Shown here: piece by piece, positions 5,882 to 6,703 of the stretch
Position numbering within the stretch: position 1 is the first letter of the stretch
Layout of the letters: each line of letters begins with the position of its first letter
Assembly: GCA_016840025.1 (NCBI GenBank)
Contig: JAEOTF010000455.1
Span: 1 to 6,703 of the forward strand
Source: Candidatus Hodarchaeota archaeon
Lineage (GTDB): Archaea > Asgardarchaeota > Heimdallarchaeia > Hodarchaeales > YT1-039
Reading direction: 5' to 3'
DNA length: 6,703 bases
Notes under the pieces: model-generated
Told to the model about the DNA's origin: nothing
The model's input: only the letters and a program-made list of their open reading frames with translations
The model's database searches: none
Position numbers and translations under genes: made by a program

Positions 5882-6703
5882 TTAGTATGCACCCTTGCTG
5901 GAAAATAAAACTCTAAGTGTTCTTAATAAAATAACCAAATCGAGCCAAAGTGACCAGTTTCTAATGTAGTATTCATCGATAGCAAGCCTTTCGTCAAATG
6001 GGATCTCTGATCGACCGCTAATTTGCCATAGCCCTGTAATACCAGGCTTAACCTTAGCAATTTTGTCTGTGAAGGAGTCTTTTCCTTTCAATTCATCTGA
6101 TAAATAAGGTCTTGGCCCAATAAGGCTCATTTTTCCTTGGATCACATTAAATAGCTGGGGCAATTCATCTAAGCTAAATCTTCTGATGACTTTTCCAACT
6201 CTTGTTACCCGCGGATCACAATTTTTCAGCTTTTTGTATACTTCCCATTCTTCTCTGGCTTTTAGATTTTTGTTGAGATAATCGGTTAACTTCTTACTGC
6301 TATCAACATGCATTGATCGAAACTTGAATACATTGAATATTTTTTTTCCTTGCCCGAATCTTTTTTGAATGAATAAGATGTTTCCTTTGGAGTCTATTCT
6401 TATAGCAATGGCAATAATAATAAAGAGAGGCAAAAAAAGAATCACCAATAGGGATGCTAAAAGTTTATCAAACGTCGTTTTTAAGATGATGTTCCAAGGC
6501 TTTGCTAGATTCTTTTTGATATAGAGTGTTAGTACATCGCCCAATACTTCTATTTCTACGCCTTGAGAAATAAAATCTCCACTTCGTGGAATGAGCCACA
6601 TGGATTCACTCAGGGTTTCACATTTTGATAGAAGATCCATTAAATCCTTTCGCGACATATGAGGAGTTGTTACCATAATATCCTTAGATTTATAAGTTTT
6701 TAC
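5882..6703 (-). CDS. wbaP: WbaP/WcaJ-type undecaprenyl-phosphate sugar-1-phosphate transferase, 5'-partial
   Basis: This is the C-terminal part of a polyprenol phosphoglycosyl transferase, the membrane enzyme that moves a sugar-1-phosphate (galactose or glucose in known members) from a UDP-sugar to undecaprenyl phosphate and starts polysaccharide repeat assembly. Numbered from the ATG at 6676: residues 1-50 are the end of the N-terminal Rossmann-like domain, followed by NLAKPWN (56-62), a hydrophobic membrane segment (71-92), FKFRSM (117-122), KNCDPRVTRVGK (151-162), the catalytic Asp-Glu pair in SLDELPQL (168-175), SLIGPRPYL (184-192), KPGITGLWQISGRSE (210-224) and RNWSLWLDLVILL (239-251). 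The reading frame stays open for nine more codons to the window edge, and VTTPHMSRKDL fits mid-domain sequence, so the true start lies outside and the ATG at 6676 is internal. The pattern matches WbaP best, but the sugar is not proven. It is probably the first of the leftward genes visible here. Confidence 0.92.
   Translation of the reverse strand, partial: VKTYKSKDIMVTTPHMSRKDLMDLLSKCETLSESMWLIPRSGDFISQGVEIEVLGDVLTLYIKKNLAKPWNIILKTTFDKLLASLLVILFLPLFIIIAIAIRIDSKGNILFIQKRFGQGKKIFNVFKFRSMHVDSSKKLTDYLNKNLKAREEWEVYKKLKNCDPRVTRVGKVIRRFSLDELPQLFNVIQGKMSLIGPRPYLSDELKGKDSFTDKIAKVKPGITGLWQISGRSEIPFDERLAIDEYYIRNWSLWLDLVILLRTLRVLFSSKGAY

Overview
The window is AT-rich by eye and carries three leftward polysaccharide-type genes and one rightward secreted protease gene. 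I see no rRNA, tRNA, CRISPR array or insertion sequence. The organism cannot be named from the sequence. The gene content suggests an uncultured, probably Gram-negative environmental bacterium. Repeats of the type D-Y-D-G-N-G-T-T-D...F-R-P-S-x-G-x-W on secreted proteins are familiar from several little-cultured bacterial phyla, but that is not a taxonomic assignment.

Layout from left to right: (i) 82-1419 (-), a polysaccharide pyruvyl transferase family protein. (ii) 1420-1679, a spacer between divergent genes. It holds an 8-bp inverted repeat and what may be scraps of a decayed GNAT-type acetyltransferase on the minus strand. (iii) 1680-3776 (+), a secreted papain-family (C1A) cysteine protease with an intact catalytic triad, a lectin-like middle region and six C-terminal FG-GAP/VCBS-like repeats, each exactly 40 codons. 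(iv) about 3841-4219 (+), a decayed stretch of the same repeat type, broken by frameshifts, deletions and stop codons. (v) 4220-4371, a small spacer with a possible long-loop hairpin. (vi) 4372-5736 (-), a MurJ/MviN-type membrane flippase. (vii) 5882-6703 (-), the C-terminal part of a WbaP/WcaJ-type undecaprenyl-phosphate sugar-1-phosphate transferase, running off the right edge.

The three minus-strand genes make sense together. The initiating phosphoglycosyl transferase loads the first sugar on undecaprenyl phosphate, the flippase-like protein could move the lipid-linked product across the inner membrane, and the pyruvyl transferase family protein would modify a sugar. This fits an exopolysaccharide, capsule or O-antigen locus. 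The plus-strand protease and its downstream debris interrupt that leftward series. They look like an insertion into, or a rearrangement of, the locus, which would also explain the gene scraps on both sides.

The most interesting points are the protease architecture with its perfectly phased 40-codon repeats, the graveyard of related repeats directly after it, and the flippase, which keeps the MurJ signature but lacks several arginines essential in E. coli MurJ.
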